Shown one piece after another: positions 45,980 through 56,944 of a stretch of 64,000 bases of DNA. This stretch comes from Thecaphora thlaspeos (lineage: Eukaryota > Basidiomycota > Ustilaginomycetes > Urocystidales > Glomosporiaceae). The first letter of the stretch is position 1; each line of letters opens with the position of its first letter. The position numbers were made by a program, and so were the translations under genes. The DNA lies in assembly GCA_900291925.1 (NCBI GenBank), contig UWYS01000004.1, positions 558,001 through 622,000 on the forward strand, read 5' to 3'. The notes below the pieces were generated by a model. The model had not been told where the DNA came from, ran no database searches, and saw only the letters and a list, made by a program, of their open reading frames with translations.

Positions 45980-47002
45980 TCAAGCCTCAGGTTCAGTCTC
46001 GGTCTCGCTCCCGCGATCTTGGACCTGCGTCGGTCTAGGTTCGGCCTTGACCTTTCTCTTGACGTTGCCTTTTTCGGTCGCGCCTGTCGCTGTCCTAGGG
46101 AGCGACGATGTGGCTGGGAGCTTCCTCTTGACACCTTTGGGCGCTGTGTCTACCGACGATGACGACGGGGCGATTTGCAACTCGTCACGCCAAGCCTGCT
46201 CGAGGTGTTGTTTGAGTTGGGGCATGGTGGCGTATACCTGGCCATCACGGAACGAGACGAGAGGTGAACGAAGGAGGGATTCGTAGTAGCTGTCCGGCTG
46301 GGGAAGCTGTTTGGTTGGGATGAGGGACGAGTGAGGGGTTTAGAAAGGTTATCCTCCTTGGAAGGAAAGAGCGGAGGTTAAGGGTGTGACAGCCTGCTTA
46401 CGCTCTTGCTCGAGACGTATGCCTCGGCATCTTTGAGGTCGAGCCAGAAGCTATGGGTGGGGTGGAAAGATTGGTAGTGCTGCCGAGCGACGTAACGCCA
46501 GGATCCAAAAAGCTTCAGTGCAAACGGTCTCGCTCACACCCTCGATCTCAGTACGAGAGCTCTATATCGAACGCACCTTCTTGTGCTTGAGCCTGTCCGA
46601 GACCAAATCCGCCGAAATGACGTGCAGATGTATTTGTTCCATCGACGGTACGGCGTGAAAGCCTCGTCTCACTTCCCACTGCCGTCCGCCGTGATCGGCT
46701 CGCATACGGTGGTGTAGGAGAGAAATAACCTCGTCGCTGGAAGAGCGGAGGGATTGGAGCACCTCGGAAGCGTAGGGAGAGGCTAGCAGGTCTTTGAGAG
46801 AGCGGAGGTGGGCGGGAGGGACCACATCGGATGAGACGAGGCCGGTGGTCAATTTGCCGTTGAAGGATTCGATGGCGGATGTGGGTGTGAGCTTTGGAGA
46901 GGAGGAGGAGGAGGAGGAGGAGAGGGTTGGTGAGCTCAACACTACACTGTACTGACCCGCGCACTGATCATTTTCAAGTGTGGAGGTTGCGCTGCCAGGC
47001 AA
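45980..47002 (-). CDS. Aprataxin-like HIT protein with a degenerate zinc finger (5' end unresolved)
   Basis: Aprataxin/Hnt3 removes AMP from abortive DNA ligation ends. Supported exons: about 47002-46576, 46479-46402 and 46306-45980; the joins read RLKHKKHYQSF and SSKSLPQPDSYY. The catalytic region is clear: GFHAVPSMEQIHLHVISADL (histidine triad) followed by the aprataxin LKHKKH motif. The C-terminal finger region RSPLVSFRDGQVYATMPQLK then QHLEQAW keeps the TMPQLKxHL helix, but Ser and Asp stand where the two zinc-binding cysteines should be, and the last His is gone. The C-terminus is Lys/Arg-rich, probably a nuclear signal. The N-terminal HIT strand (usual PKA-x-HLLxLPR block) is not visible; the region has a serine run from a GGA repeat (46898-46922). 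The true start or an upstream exon remains unknown. Confidence 0.7.
46898..46922. repeat. GGA trinucleotide run (encodes poly-Ser on the minus strand)
   Basis: Near-perfect GAG/GGA repeats read as consecutive serine codons (TCC) in the aprataxin-like frame. Confidence 0.8.
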
Positions 47003-47495
47003 TGCGTGGGTGCGTGGGTGCGTGGGCGGAGAGAGAGAGAGAGCAACACACCCTCAAAAGAGGACGCCGCCGCCTGGCCTGGCGTTTCAGGGGCCAGCTG
47101 AAATCGAGAAACGCGGCACCGTCAGGCCGCTGAGCACACCTCACGCCCACTGAGCTCGACCTTTCTTTTGCTCGCACTCACCACCACCCTCAATCCCTTG
47201 ATCCTCCTCTTTCCTCCTTCATCACATCGGCAGTAGCCTCCTGATCATGCTGCGCACACATACAGCACATCGCCTCTGCCCTCCTCAACACAGTCAGCTT
47301 CGACCATCACGCACATAGAACCACTGCCACCCCCGCCTACCGCATAGTCTGTCGGCAGCACAGTCATACACGCCTTCGCCCGCTTGCTCCCTCCGATCTT
47401 GTATACCCCGCGGAGCATCCTCAGCGGTATATAGACATCATATACCCTCGCCTCCTTCTTCGCCAGCGTCACTACAGCACACCCACCCGCCCAAC
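47003..47495. other. Divergent region, aprataxin-like / membrane-protein gene
   Basis: About 490 bp. It contains GTGGGTGC repeats and a short GA run (47029-47042), and may include an unrecognised first exon of the aprataxin-like gene. No other gene is seen. Confidence 0.5.
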
Positions 47496-50241
47496 ATGTT
47501 CGCACCCATGTCCAGCGGCGGCAGCGACGACGTCTGGCACGTCCACGACGAGCCGGCTTCCCTCAAACCAGGTCGCTTCCGCGCCTATCTGCCCAACCAG
47601 CTGCTCAACAACAACCTCAACCAGTCCTCCAGCTCCGCATCCCCATCCAATCGCGCCATATCCTTTGCCCGCGACGCAAACCTCACCGCCAGGGCCGCCG
47701 CGTCTAACAAGCGCCAGAGGGGCCGCCAGCTCCGGCCAGACAATGGCAAGGCGAGACTCTTTGACGACATTGGCAGCGGCACAGAACACTCAGACCGAGG
47801 CGCTCCACACGGAATTGGCAACCGCATCGCCGCCGGCTTAGGGCTGGGCAGAAAAAAGGCAATCAAGACGCAGCAGCTCGCCCAGCAGCATCAGCAGCCC
47901 AACAGGGGGACGGCCCGATTCGGAGCAGATGCCGTCGGAAAGGATCCATTCGACGAGCGCTACGACCCAAACTACGACAGCGATACGCCCGCCCGTGCGA
48001 GACGATCCTTTCTCAACAACAACGACAACAAAAAGAGCTCGCTCGACCAGATGCAGCCGTTTCCCGCGCCTGGCGTCCGGTCATCGCCCTTCCGCGCCTC
48101 CCCCTCTGCAATATCCCGGGCGGCGACGGCGATGAGGGGCAGGGATAGGCAGGAACGGCCTCGAAGCTGGGTCTACAACCTGGTCAGGCCTTCGCGTGAG
48201 ACGGTCGAGGACTGGCTGGACAGCTGGTGGAAGCGCTGGTTCACTCTCGCCGTGCTGCCGTCGCTTGTCGTCTGGTTCTGGTGCGCCGTGCCGTTCCCCA
48301 AGACTGATCCGTACGACCCAAATCTACCATGGTGCAACCCGGGGGAAGACGGTCGCAGCGACGATCCAAGCAACCCGCCGTGGTGCTACCCGCCCAGCTC
48401 CAGATCCGAGTCATCCGCCTTGAAGCTGCTGGCCAGCCTGCCGACGATCTCCGGCCTGGTCTACACGTCAGGGACGAAGCTCTTTGCGATGCTCGCCGGC
48501 TCACCGTCTGCCGGGTCAGTCGCGCCGCTCCAGCCCCTCGGCGGCCCAGCGAGCTCGCTCAATAAGACCGTGCCCGCTGCTGGGTCTGATCCGGAGCACC
48601 TGACAGTGGATGCCAACTTCTGGTTCTTCCTCGTCTTTTACTACGGCGTCTACGTTGCCGTGGCGCTCGTCTACATCACCCAACTCTTCAGCCTCTATCG
48701 GCTCAACTGGTGGCCGGCAGCGCTCGGCGCGAGGACGTCGTACTCGTTCTTCTGGGTCGGTAGCCTGGTCGCCGGCTGGATTCTGCACGAGATGGACCCA
48801 TTCGGCACGGAGCGCGCGAGCAGGCCGCACGACATCTCCCATTCGCCACCTGGCAACGCCACGTACGATGCTCTGCGGCACTCTTCCGGCCAAGGCAGCA
48901 ACGGTACCAGCCCAGCCAACCCTGGCGGCGGCGGAAGCATTGATGAGAGCGACATCCAGTGGCAGAGGAAGACGCTGTGGGTGGGGCTGGCCTTCGCTAC
49001 GATGGCGATGCCGGCACTCGTCTGCTTCGTCGGTCTGCGTAGGGGCGGCCGGCAGACGTATCGGCACAGCCTGACGGATCACCAAAAGACATTCCTCGAG
49101 CGCCAGCTCTCGCGGCGGATCCCATCGTCGTACATCCGTTTCCTCTGGTTTATCTCGGTCATTGGCCTGAGCCTTTTTGCGCTGATCGCGGGGCAGGGCT
49201 ACGCCAGCGTCTATCTTGCGACGCTCCCGCACACGGGCCTTGACGGCATCGCCTACGTCAGCTTCTGGACGCTGACGGTCAACGGAATGGCGCTCGTCTC
49301 GCACTGGATTCTCGAGGAAAAGGTCCGCAGTCGCGCTTTGCTGTTTGTCTTCAAGGTAAGTCCGATCGATCTCCCGACGGCGCGAGAGCATGCGGATACC
49401 GCACAGCAACGCTAATGTTTCGTGCCTCCTCGCTGCTGCAACCGCCGGCATCTCCGCTTCACGCTCCACCAGTACTACTACTTCCTGGTCTATTTCATCT
49501 TCTACCGGAATCTGTTTGCCCGCCTGCGAAGCTTTGACCAGTTTGCGTTGGTGCAGCTGCTGAGCTCGTTCTGGGTCTGTATCTACTACCCTTTCAGGTG
49601 AGTCTGTGGCGGTCGCGAGGATGGCCGCGATGCCATGTCTTAGTAGTGACTGCTGACCAGCATGCCGCTCGTCTCGACCCTGTCCGTCCCTCTGCAGCAT
49701 GTCGAGCATCTGCCACCGGATCATGCAGTACTTCAACCCGCAGCCCAAGTCGTGGGAGGAGTACGTCGAGACAGTTGGTCTTGGTGAGTGACACTGCTGC
49801 TCGACCGATCTCGCTGTGGCTCAGATGGATGGCATCGCTTACCGAAGGCAGCCCTCCTATCCCTTGCCCGTCTGACCGACTGCAGCCTTCTACCTGCGCA
49901 ACCTGGCGCAGAACACGACGATGCTGGCCTTTCTGGGCTGGGTCTCTATTCTGCACTTTGGCTCGAACCAGCAGCTCTACCCGTTCTTCGCGTACGACAA
50001 CAAGCACGATCCGTACAACTACCAGCTGACGATGCTGGGCTCGCTGGCCATCTGGGGATCGGAGCTGGCGAGCTCATACGTGGCGCGACTGATCTGCTAC
50101 TATGCGTTCGAGGTCGACGTGACCAACCTGGGGTTGGACGAGATGCGCGAGTTCCCCGAGGTGTTGACGACGATTGGATGGGGGGCCGTCCATACGCTGA
50201 TGGATATGCTGTTGTTCCTGATCAAGCTCAACTTTCGCTGA
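47496..50241 (+). CDS. Multi-pass membrane protein of unknown function
   Basis: I do not recognise this family. Exons 47496-49355, 49473-49597, 49698-49783 and 49886-50241 give 808 residues with matching phases. The first 240 residues are a cytosolic-looking, disordered, basic region rich in Asn, Arg and Ser. About eleven hydrophobic segments follow, beginning WFTLAVLPSLVVWFWCAVPF (residues about 248-267) and FWFFLVFYYGVYVAVALVYI, and ending TTIGWGAVHTLMDMLLFLIK. Loops between the first helices hold PWCNPGED/PPWCYPPSS and NGT/NKT glycosylation-type sites, suggesting a lumenal or extracellular side. Conserved-looking charged blocks include FGTERASRPHD and PKSWEEYVETVG. There is no transporter signature I can name. 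The ATG at 47496 has a second in-frame Met four codons later. Confidence 0.75.
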
Positions 50242-50799
50242 TGGCGCGGGACGTGAAGTGGAGCAGGATGCAACGTGGACCGACAGGATGTAGAGATCCT
50301 TCTGGGTGGTCGTATGCGTGCGTGCGTCGGTCGCTGGCTGCGGTCGCGTCGTTCCGACGACGATGGCAGAATGTTGGTCCGCCGTTTGGCCCTGCTTTTT
50401 GGCGGGCGAGGTGCTCACCGCCGGCACGCACGCAGGCCAGCAGGGTGGACCGCAGCGCCTTGTCCCCCTCCGGTTCTTCCGTTGCTGGCCGTCAACCCCG
50501 CCTGCCTGCCTGTCGCTGACCCTGCGGACTGCTCGCGATCTCGGCCGACTCTCTCTGTCTGTTGGCTGACTACCCCACCGCCCCCACGCCAGCCGTCCCG
50601 CCTCGCACAGCCCCGGCTCGCCCCGCTCCCATCCTTCCGGCACAAGCTCCGGGGCAACAAAAGCTCCTCTTCCTCGTTCGCCTCCTCCGCTTCCCCTCCT
50701 TTCCCTCACCGACCCTAGTGTGTTTCCTTCTCTCTACCACTCTCACTTCTCCCCTTCCTCCTCCTCCTCCTCCTCATCTCCTGCACGACCACGACCATC
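50242..50799. other. Intergenic region, membrane protein / SCOT
   Basis: 558 bp between tandem plus-strand genes. The last 100 bp are CTCC-rich (about 50740-50780) up to the SCOT start. No additional gene seen. Confidence 0.55.
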
Positions 50800-52540
50800 A
50801 TGCTCGCCGCACTCCGAAGCTCGACCGCTTCGTCGTCGCGATCCGCGTTTGTCGCCTCGACGCTCTCGCGCCGCACCTTTGTCTCGACCGCTTGCGTTGC
50901 TGCGCAGAACGGCAAGGTTTACGACTCGGCCGATGAAGCCGTCAAGGACATCCCTTCCGGCTCCACAGTCCTCAGCGCCGGTTTCGGCCTCTGCGGTACT
51001 CCCGAGACGCTCATCCAGGCCATCGAGAGGCAGCCCAGCATCAAGAACCTCACCGTCGTCTCTAACAATGCCGGGACGGGAGAAAAGGGTCTTGGTGAGT
51101 TGCAGTTGCCGCTGTGATGCGCTGTCGGCATGCAAGTAGTGGTGTCATTTCCGGAACAGCGGCCGCTGACCGCACTCCGAACATGCTTCTCCCTTCGCTT
51201 TCTCCCGCCTTCCTGCCTGCCCCACCCCCACAGGCAAGCTGCTCAAGTCGAAGCAGATCTCCAAGATGATTTCTTCCTTCATCGGCGCCAACAAGTACTT
51301 TGAGAACCAGTACCTCACCGGTCAGGTCTCGCTCCAGCTGACGCCGCAGGGCACGCTGGCGGAAAAGTGCCGCGCAGGCGCGTACGGCATCCCCGCCTTC
51401 TACACACCCACGGGCTACGGGACCAACGTCCAGACGGGCGACCTGGTGGTGCGCTACGAGGAGCGCCCCGAGGGCTCCAAGGAGCCCCTCAAGGCGGCCG
51501 AGATGGCCAAGCCAAAGGAGGTGCGCGAGTTCCACGGGCGCAAGTACATCCTCGAGGAGTCGATCTTTGCCGACTACGCCCTCGTCCACGCATGGAAGGT
51601 CGACGAGGCCGGTAACGCCGTCTTCCGCTACGCCGCCAACAACTTTAGCGCTGCCTTTGGCAAGAACGCCAAGACGACGATCGTCGAGGCCGAGGAGATT
51701 GTCCCCGTGGGCTCGCTCGACCCCAACGAGATCCAGCTGCCGTCGATCTACGTCAACCGCATCGTCAAGGCCACGGCCGAGAAGGAGATTGAGCTGAGGA
51801 CCGTCTTGGACGCGCCCAAGAAGTCTTCGTCGTCGTCGAGCGGCGCGAGCGAGGCCGAGGTCGCGGCCAAGGAGGAGGCCAAGGCGCGGCGCGAGCGCAT
51901 CGTCAGGCGCGCCGCCAAGGAGATCAAGGACGGCGACTATGTCAATCTTGGTATCGGCATGCCCTCGATGGTGCCCAACTACCTGCCGCCGGGCGTCAAC
52001 GTTGTGCTGCACTCGGAGAACGGCATCCTGGGCATGGGCCCTTACCCCAAGACGGCCGAGGTCGACGCCGACATTGTCAACGCCGGCAAGGAGACGGTCA
52101 CGCTGCTTCCGGGAGCTTCGACGTTTGACTCGACCGACTCGTTTGGCATGATCCGCGGCGGTCACATTGACGTGACGATGCTGGGAGCGCTGCAGGTGGG
52201 CGCCAACGGCGACCTGGCCAACTGGATGATCCCGGGCAAGAAGGTGTCCGGGTTCGGCGGAGCGATGGACCTCGTCTCGAACCCGACAAAGACCAAGGTG
52301 GTGGTCGTCTCTGACCACGTCGACAAGCACGGCCGCAGCAAGATGGTGCAGGACTGCAAGCTCCCGCTGACGGGGGCACGGTGCGTGTCGCGCATTGTGA
52401 CGGACCTGTGCGTGTTTGCGGTCGACAACACGGGCGACGGCGGGCTGACGCTCATGGAGCTGCAGGAAGGCGTGACGCTCGAAGAGGTGCGGGCAAAGAC
52501 GGAGGCGGAGTTCAAGCTGGGACTGGACATCAAGGCGTAG
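50800..52540 (+). CDS. Succinyl-CoA:3-ketoacid CoA-transferase, mitochondrial
   Basis: Moves CoA from succinyl-CoA to acetoacetate or related acids in the mitochondrial matrix. Exons 50800-51094 and 51234-52540 give 533 residues, and the join restores [13 protein letters not shown]. The first 30 residues (Ser/Arg/Ala, no acids, SRRTFVSTA) form a mitochondrial presequence. The alpha half has [13 protein letters not shown] (AGF where GGF is usual), [21 protein letters not shown] and [15 protein letters not shown]. After a Ser-rich and Glu/Ala-rich linker the beta half has [16 protein letters not shown] and the catalytic glutamate motif [14 protein letters not shown], then [14 protein letters not shown] and [16 protein letters not shown]. 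Both halves are fused, as in eukaryotic SCOT. In fungi it could also detoxify propionyl-CoA-related intermediates; substrate choice is not visible here. Confidence 0.95.
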
Positions 52541-53332
52541 ATGCCGAGGGGCTATAGAGGAATCTAGCTGTGTGATGGGACCTGGCCATGTACATATCGA
52601 GGTGCTTGTATCTCGCTCGCCTCTAGAGGGCGTAGCTAGCGCTCAAGCGTCGTGCTGGCACACTTATACACGTAAGCCATCAGAGAGTCGTGCGCAACGG
52701 ACGACGTACGTGTGGTCGGAAGCAGAGGGTGGCCTAGCGTCGTGTGCTGATGCGAGAGTGAAGCTGCGACTGAAAAGCGGAGAAATATAAGCCGATGAAG
52801 GCCCAGGAGGAGATCGAGAAGGCAGGAAGCTGAGGCAGGGTTGGCGTGACGGCAAAGATGCACCGAGGAATTTGGATGTTTGTCGTCCGAGAGTCAAGAA
52901 ATGTGGAGAAGAAAAAGACTGGCGTGGTGTTCCGGGTAGCGGGAGTGTGCATGGGCCATGCGGAGGCAGGCGAGGCGGAAGCGAGGGTGCGAGGGAGCGC
53001 ACAAAAGCGCCTGCTTCGCCTGCCTCGGCCAGCGCAAGCACAAAGGCCAACGGCCAAAGGAGCAACCTTGCACCCACACCCTCACCCTCGGCGCCACCGT
53101 GCCTTGCCTTGCCTTTCCTCGCCTTCCTTCCAACTCGGCTGTCGCTCCACTCCACCACAGTACCCTCGCGCGCTTCTACCTAGTCTCTCACTGCAGAGAC
53201 CAGCACACAGCACTGCCAAGAAGCCGTGTATCGCTACGGTGCGCGCTCCCTCGACGCAAGCATCAAGTCGACCAACCACGCTCGCCCTCCAAAGGCCTTT
53301 CTTTGATCGCGCTACATCTGCTCGCCTCCAAT
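52541..53332. other. Intergenic region, SCOT / thioredoxin-fold gene
   Basis: About 790 bp with no supported gene. Frames in this stretch read through from the next gene's leader. The last 250 bp are C-rich and probably the next gene's 5' leader. Confidence 0.5.
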
Positions 53333-54613
53333 ATGGCCGTCCTGCGCCCCGTCTCCACGCCCAAACGCACCGTCTCCTTCGGGCCATCCGACATCCAATC
53401 CCATCCCTCTACGCCGTCCACGTCCAACCCCTTGGCCCTCTCTGCGCAGACCACGCCACCCACCGCGCTCAAGCCCGCCCTTAAAGCCGGAACGGACCGC
53501 AAAAAGCTCCCTCCCTCCGAGCAGTACCAGCATCCTGACCCGCTCCTCCGTCGCCTTCGCCTCGTCGACGCCCACGGCTCGCCCGTCAATCTCCGACACA
53601 CGTTCCGCGATGCCAAGGTGGTGGGGTTCTACTTTGCCAGTCAGTGGGCGGATCAGCCTCTGAAGGAGTACCACCAGGCCATCGCAGATTTCAGCAGAAG
53701 GCATTCACACGAGTTCAAGGCCATCTACGTCTCGGTGGATGTGGACGAACAGTGGTACAAGGCTGGAACGACGGGGAAACCGTGGATCAGCATGGTCTGG
53801 AACGACGGTAGCTCCATGCTGTCCGAACGACAGGATCGTACCTCCCCACCCACCTCACCGGACCACACGATGGAAGAACTACCCAAGCTCTACAACAGCG
53901 AAGACTTTTTACTCGCAAACGAGACGGATATAGACGAGACCCTGTCGCACACGGATAGGAGCGGAGAAGCTTACCTCCGTCCCTTTTCGCGCGTCCACTT
54001 AGCCGCCAAGCTCAACATTGTAGCGGCACCCACGCTCTGCATCTACCACCTCGAGAGCGGAAAGATGCTCGAGTGGAACGTCAGGATGTCCAGACTGACA
54101 CAGAGCCAGGGAAAGGCGGACGAGATGTGGGACAGGTGGAGGCGGGGCGAGAGAAGCGCATCCTTTGGTCTCCGGGGTGAGTCGAGATGACCTGTGCTGT
54201 CCCGTTGCCCCTTGCTGTTGCTCGACGCTCTGCACGATGACCGACGCACTGACGTGCTGCCCTGCATCCTTCGCCTGCCCGCTCGCTCCGTAACAGACGC
54301 CTTTATGAGCGCACCATACACGCTAGCGGCGCTCTTTGTAGCCACGGCCATCTGGCTCTCTGTCTACTTTGGCGGCGACGACTTCAACGTAAGCCCTCTC
54401 CCCTTCGTTCTCTTCATGCTTCACCTCTCTCCCACTCCCTCGCGTCTTGCCCAACGCGCAAGCCCTGCGATCCCCCGCACATCCGACACTCACAAATCCC
54501 TCCTACCTTTCCCCGCCCGTTCGATTCGCTTGCACGACCAGGTCGTCAAACGTCTATTCGATTCCATCGCTGGATCCAGCCCGCACAACCAGGCTGTATA
54601 CGTCAAAAACTAG
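53333..54613 (+). CDS. Membrane-anchored nucleoredoxin/thioredoxin-fold protein lacking the CxxC
   Basis: Exons 53333-54176, 54297-54388 and 54542-54613 give 335 residues; joins read FGLRDAFMSAPYTL and GGDDFNVVKRLFDS. After a 70-residue Ser/Thr/Pro-rich start comes a thioredoxin-like domain of the nucleoredoxin/tryparedoxin type (LRHTFRDAKVVGFYFASQW, then FKAIYVSVDVDEQWYKAG, KPWISMVWND). The position of the redox WCxxC reads WADQP, so no catalytic cysteine pair is present. A second part has LAAKLNIVAAPTLCIYHLES, the cis-Pro region (AAPT). The second exon encodes a transmembrane helix (YTLAALFVATAIWLSVYF) followed by a short tail, making it a likely tail-anchored protein. The start at 53333 is chosen because upstream in-frame codons are low-quality leader. 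Function unknown; a binding rather than redox role is inferred. Confidence 0.72.
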
Positions 54614-54787
54614 CCCGTCGCTTTCCCCCTCTTCGCTATCTACGCTACGACTCGTTTGTACACACCAGACTTACAAGTACACGATCTACGCGCGACGCAT
54701 GTCGGGATTTCTTTTTATCGTGTCCCTGGACGGCGCGCGTGCGTTCGGGAAGCCAAGATGGGAAAGATGGATAGGAGAGAATCGGTC

Positions 54788-56688
54788 TCATGAGCGGTAA
54801 TCTCCGTTGATCTGCGATGGTCCGCAAGAGAGATGCAAGAAGGGAGAAATGAGTTTCGCTCCTCTCCATCCATGGCAAGCTAGTTCATAGTCAAAGGTTC
54901 GCAGCAGCACGGACAACTCACGGCAACATATTCCTTGCTGAGATCACACGTCCAATAGGTGGCCTCTTGCTTGGCCTGTTGACCTGCACTTCCACCTTTC
55001 AGATCGACTTGAATGCAGATATCTTCGAGCGCCAGTAGCCTAGCTGCCTTTTGCTCGTCCACATTCTGCGGCGTACCGTCTTTGAGGACGACGATGGTCT
55101 CATACCCTCCCTCCCTGGGCGCGGTGGAGGGTGGGATGAAGGAGACGGTCACTTTGCTGGGGTCGATGGACCATGAGGAACCGGGGAGCGGCGCGTAGCC
55201 TATCGCACATAGGATTCGACCCCAGTTGGCATCGCTACCGTGCAGAGCGCATTTGACGAGCGAAGACGTGGAGATGGAAGAGGCGATCGAGTGGGCTGTC
55301 TCGTAGGTTGGCGCGTTCTGCAGGTGGGTCGTGCACGGGCAAGCAAGGTGTGGGGATCAGCTCTGGTCCTCTTACCGAGACGACAGGATGACCAGAGAAA
55401 GCAATGACAAGCGTAACTCTCACCTTGACGTTGATCTCGACAAACTTCTCCGCCCCCTCGCCATCCCGCACGATGAGATGCGCGATTTCCTTGCAGAAGT
55501 CCGTCAGTTGCCTCTTGAACTCCTCATAGGCCTTGGGATGCCTCTCTTCCGTGATCTCCTCTCCTTCGCTCAACTTCTCGCCCAGCCCGGCTTCCGTCGA
55601 GGAAGAGGCAGGAGCAAGGCCGTTTGCGAGGAGAAGGATGGTGTCGTTGGTGGACATGTCTCCGTCGACGCTGATGCAGTTGAAGGAGCGAGACACGGCA
55701 TGGTCCAATGCGCTCTGAAGGGCTGAAGGGTGGATGGGCGCATCGGTAGCAAGCAGGCCGAGGAGGGTCGCGTGTAAGGTCGTAGAGGGACCGGCCATGG
55801 ATGGGTGGATCATGCCTGCGCCCTGGTGGTGTTTGCCGGTCGTCGAGTCAAGCCGGAAAAAGGGGTCAGTGTCCTCCTGCCCTCTATCCTTTTCCCTTTG
55901 ACCGTAGCGAAGGAGACATGGGATGGAGAGGGGATGCTGGGACGTACCTTGTCAATCCCGACGATGCTGCACTTCCTCCCTGCCAGCTCAAACGACCTGG
56001 CCCGGAGCTTGGGGAAGGTATCAGTCGTCATAAACGCCCTAGCCGTCTCCAACCACGCCCCCTTGTCCCCCGTCAAGACGTTTCCGCTAGCGAGGTGGGG
56101 GATGCACTTCCTGATCGCCTGCATCGACAGCGGGACGCCAATGACACCCGTCGAGAGTAGGAGCGTCTCCTTATTGTCCTTGCTATCAGGAGACGACAGG
56201 GCGGGTGAAAGTGCAGAAGCGACGAGTTGGCTACACTCGACGGCATCCTTCATACCCTGTTCTCCCGTCACTGCGTTGGCGCAGCCACTGTTGACGAGGA
56301 TCGACCTGATCCTCGGTCCCGCCTCGGTTTTGGCACCATTGAGCAGCGTCTGGGAAGATACGACGACGGGAGCAGCCTTGAATGCGTTGCGCGTGAACGT
56401 CCCGGCGGCAGCGGCGGGCTTAGAAGAGACGATGAGCGCTAGATCGGGCTTGGGACTCGTCTTTGAAGCGGCGGACGAGTCCGGAACGGGTTTGGGACTG
56501 ATGACTGCTTTGATACCGGCATAGGTGAACGAGACGACGAATCCTTTGGGGAGGTGAGAGGGGTCGATGGGCGTGACGAAGCGGGTCCACTTGGAAGAGG
56601 GGGAAGTGGAGGAGAGAGGGACGCTGGTGGACATGCTGCGGTGGGAGGTGAGAGAGGGAAGGCGGGTGCGGAGCAGACGGAAGACCAT
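54788..56688 (-). CDS. Arginine biosynthesis bifunctional protein ArgJ (ornithine acetyltransferase), mitochondrial
   Basis: Transfers acetyl from N-acetylornithine to glutamate, and may also acetylate glutamate with acetyl-CoA. Four exons: 56688-55948, 55822-55424, 55317-54922 and a tiny 54811-54788, giving 519 residues. The last exon supplies the family ending (YVAINGDYRS); without it the frame ends in an atypical cysteine-rich tail. The N-terminus ([20 protein letters not shown]) is a mitochondrial presequence. Motifs: [89 protein letters not shown]. The protein is normally cleaved just before the Thr of the MAT-LLG motif to free the nucleophile. Here GPSTTLHA sits between MA and TLLG, an eight-residue insertion next to that site, discussed in the findings. 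It converges with the thioredoxin-fold gene. Confidence 0.92.
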
Positions 56689-56944
56689 CTTGGGTGAGGA
56701 GGAGCTGGGGTAAGACGGCTGCGGTGGCGGTGGTGGTGAGGGTGGTGGCGGTGGTGGTTGATGGATGAAGGAGGCGAGCCGGTGACTCGCCTCGTAGTCA
56801 GCCCTGCGGCCCGTTCGCACTCCTTTTGTAATCTAATCGCGCGCATACATGCGGCTCCGAAGATCATCGTCGTCCCCGCATCGTCGTCGTCGTCGTCGAG
56901 GGCATCAAGGCACTGGACTTCCTCCGAAAGCTAATAGGAAATGA

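Noticed and set aside
51062..52330. 422-codon minus-strand ORF antisense to SCOT
   Set aside because: Antisense shadow; it crosses the SCOT intron and has no domain of its own.
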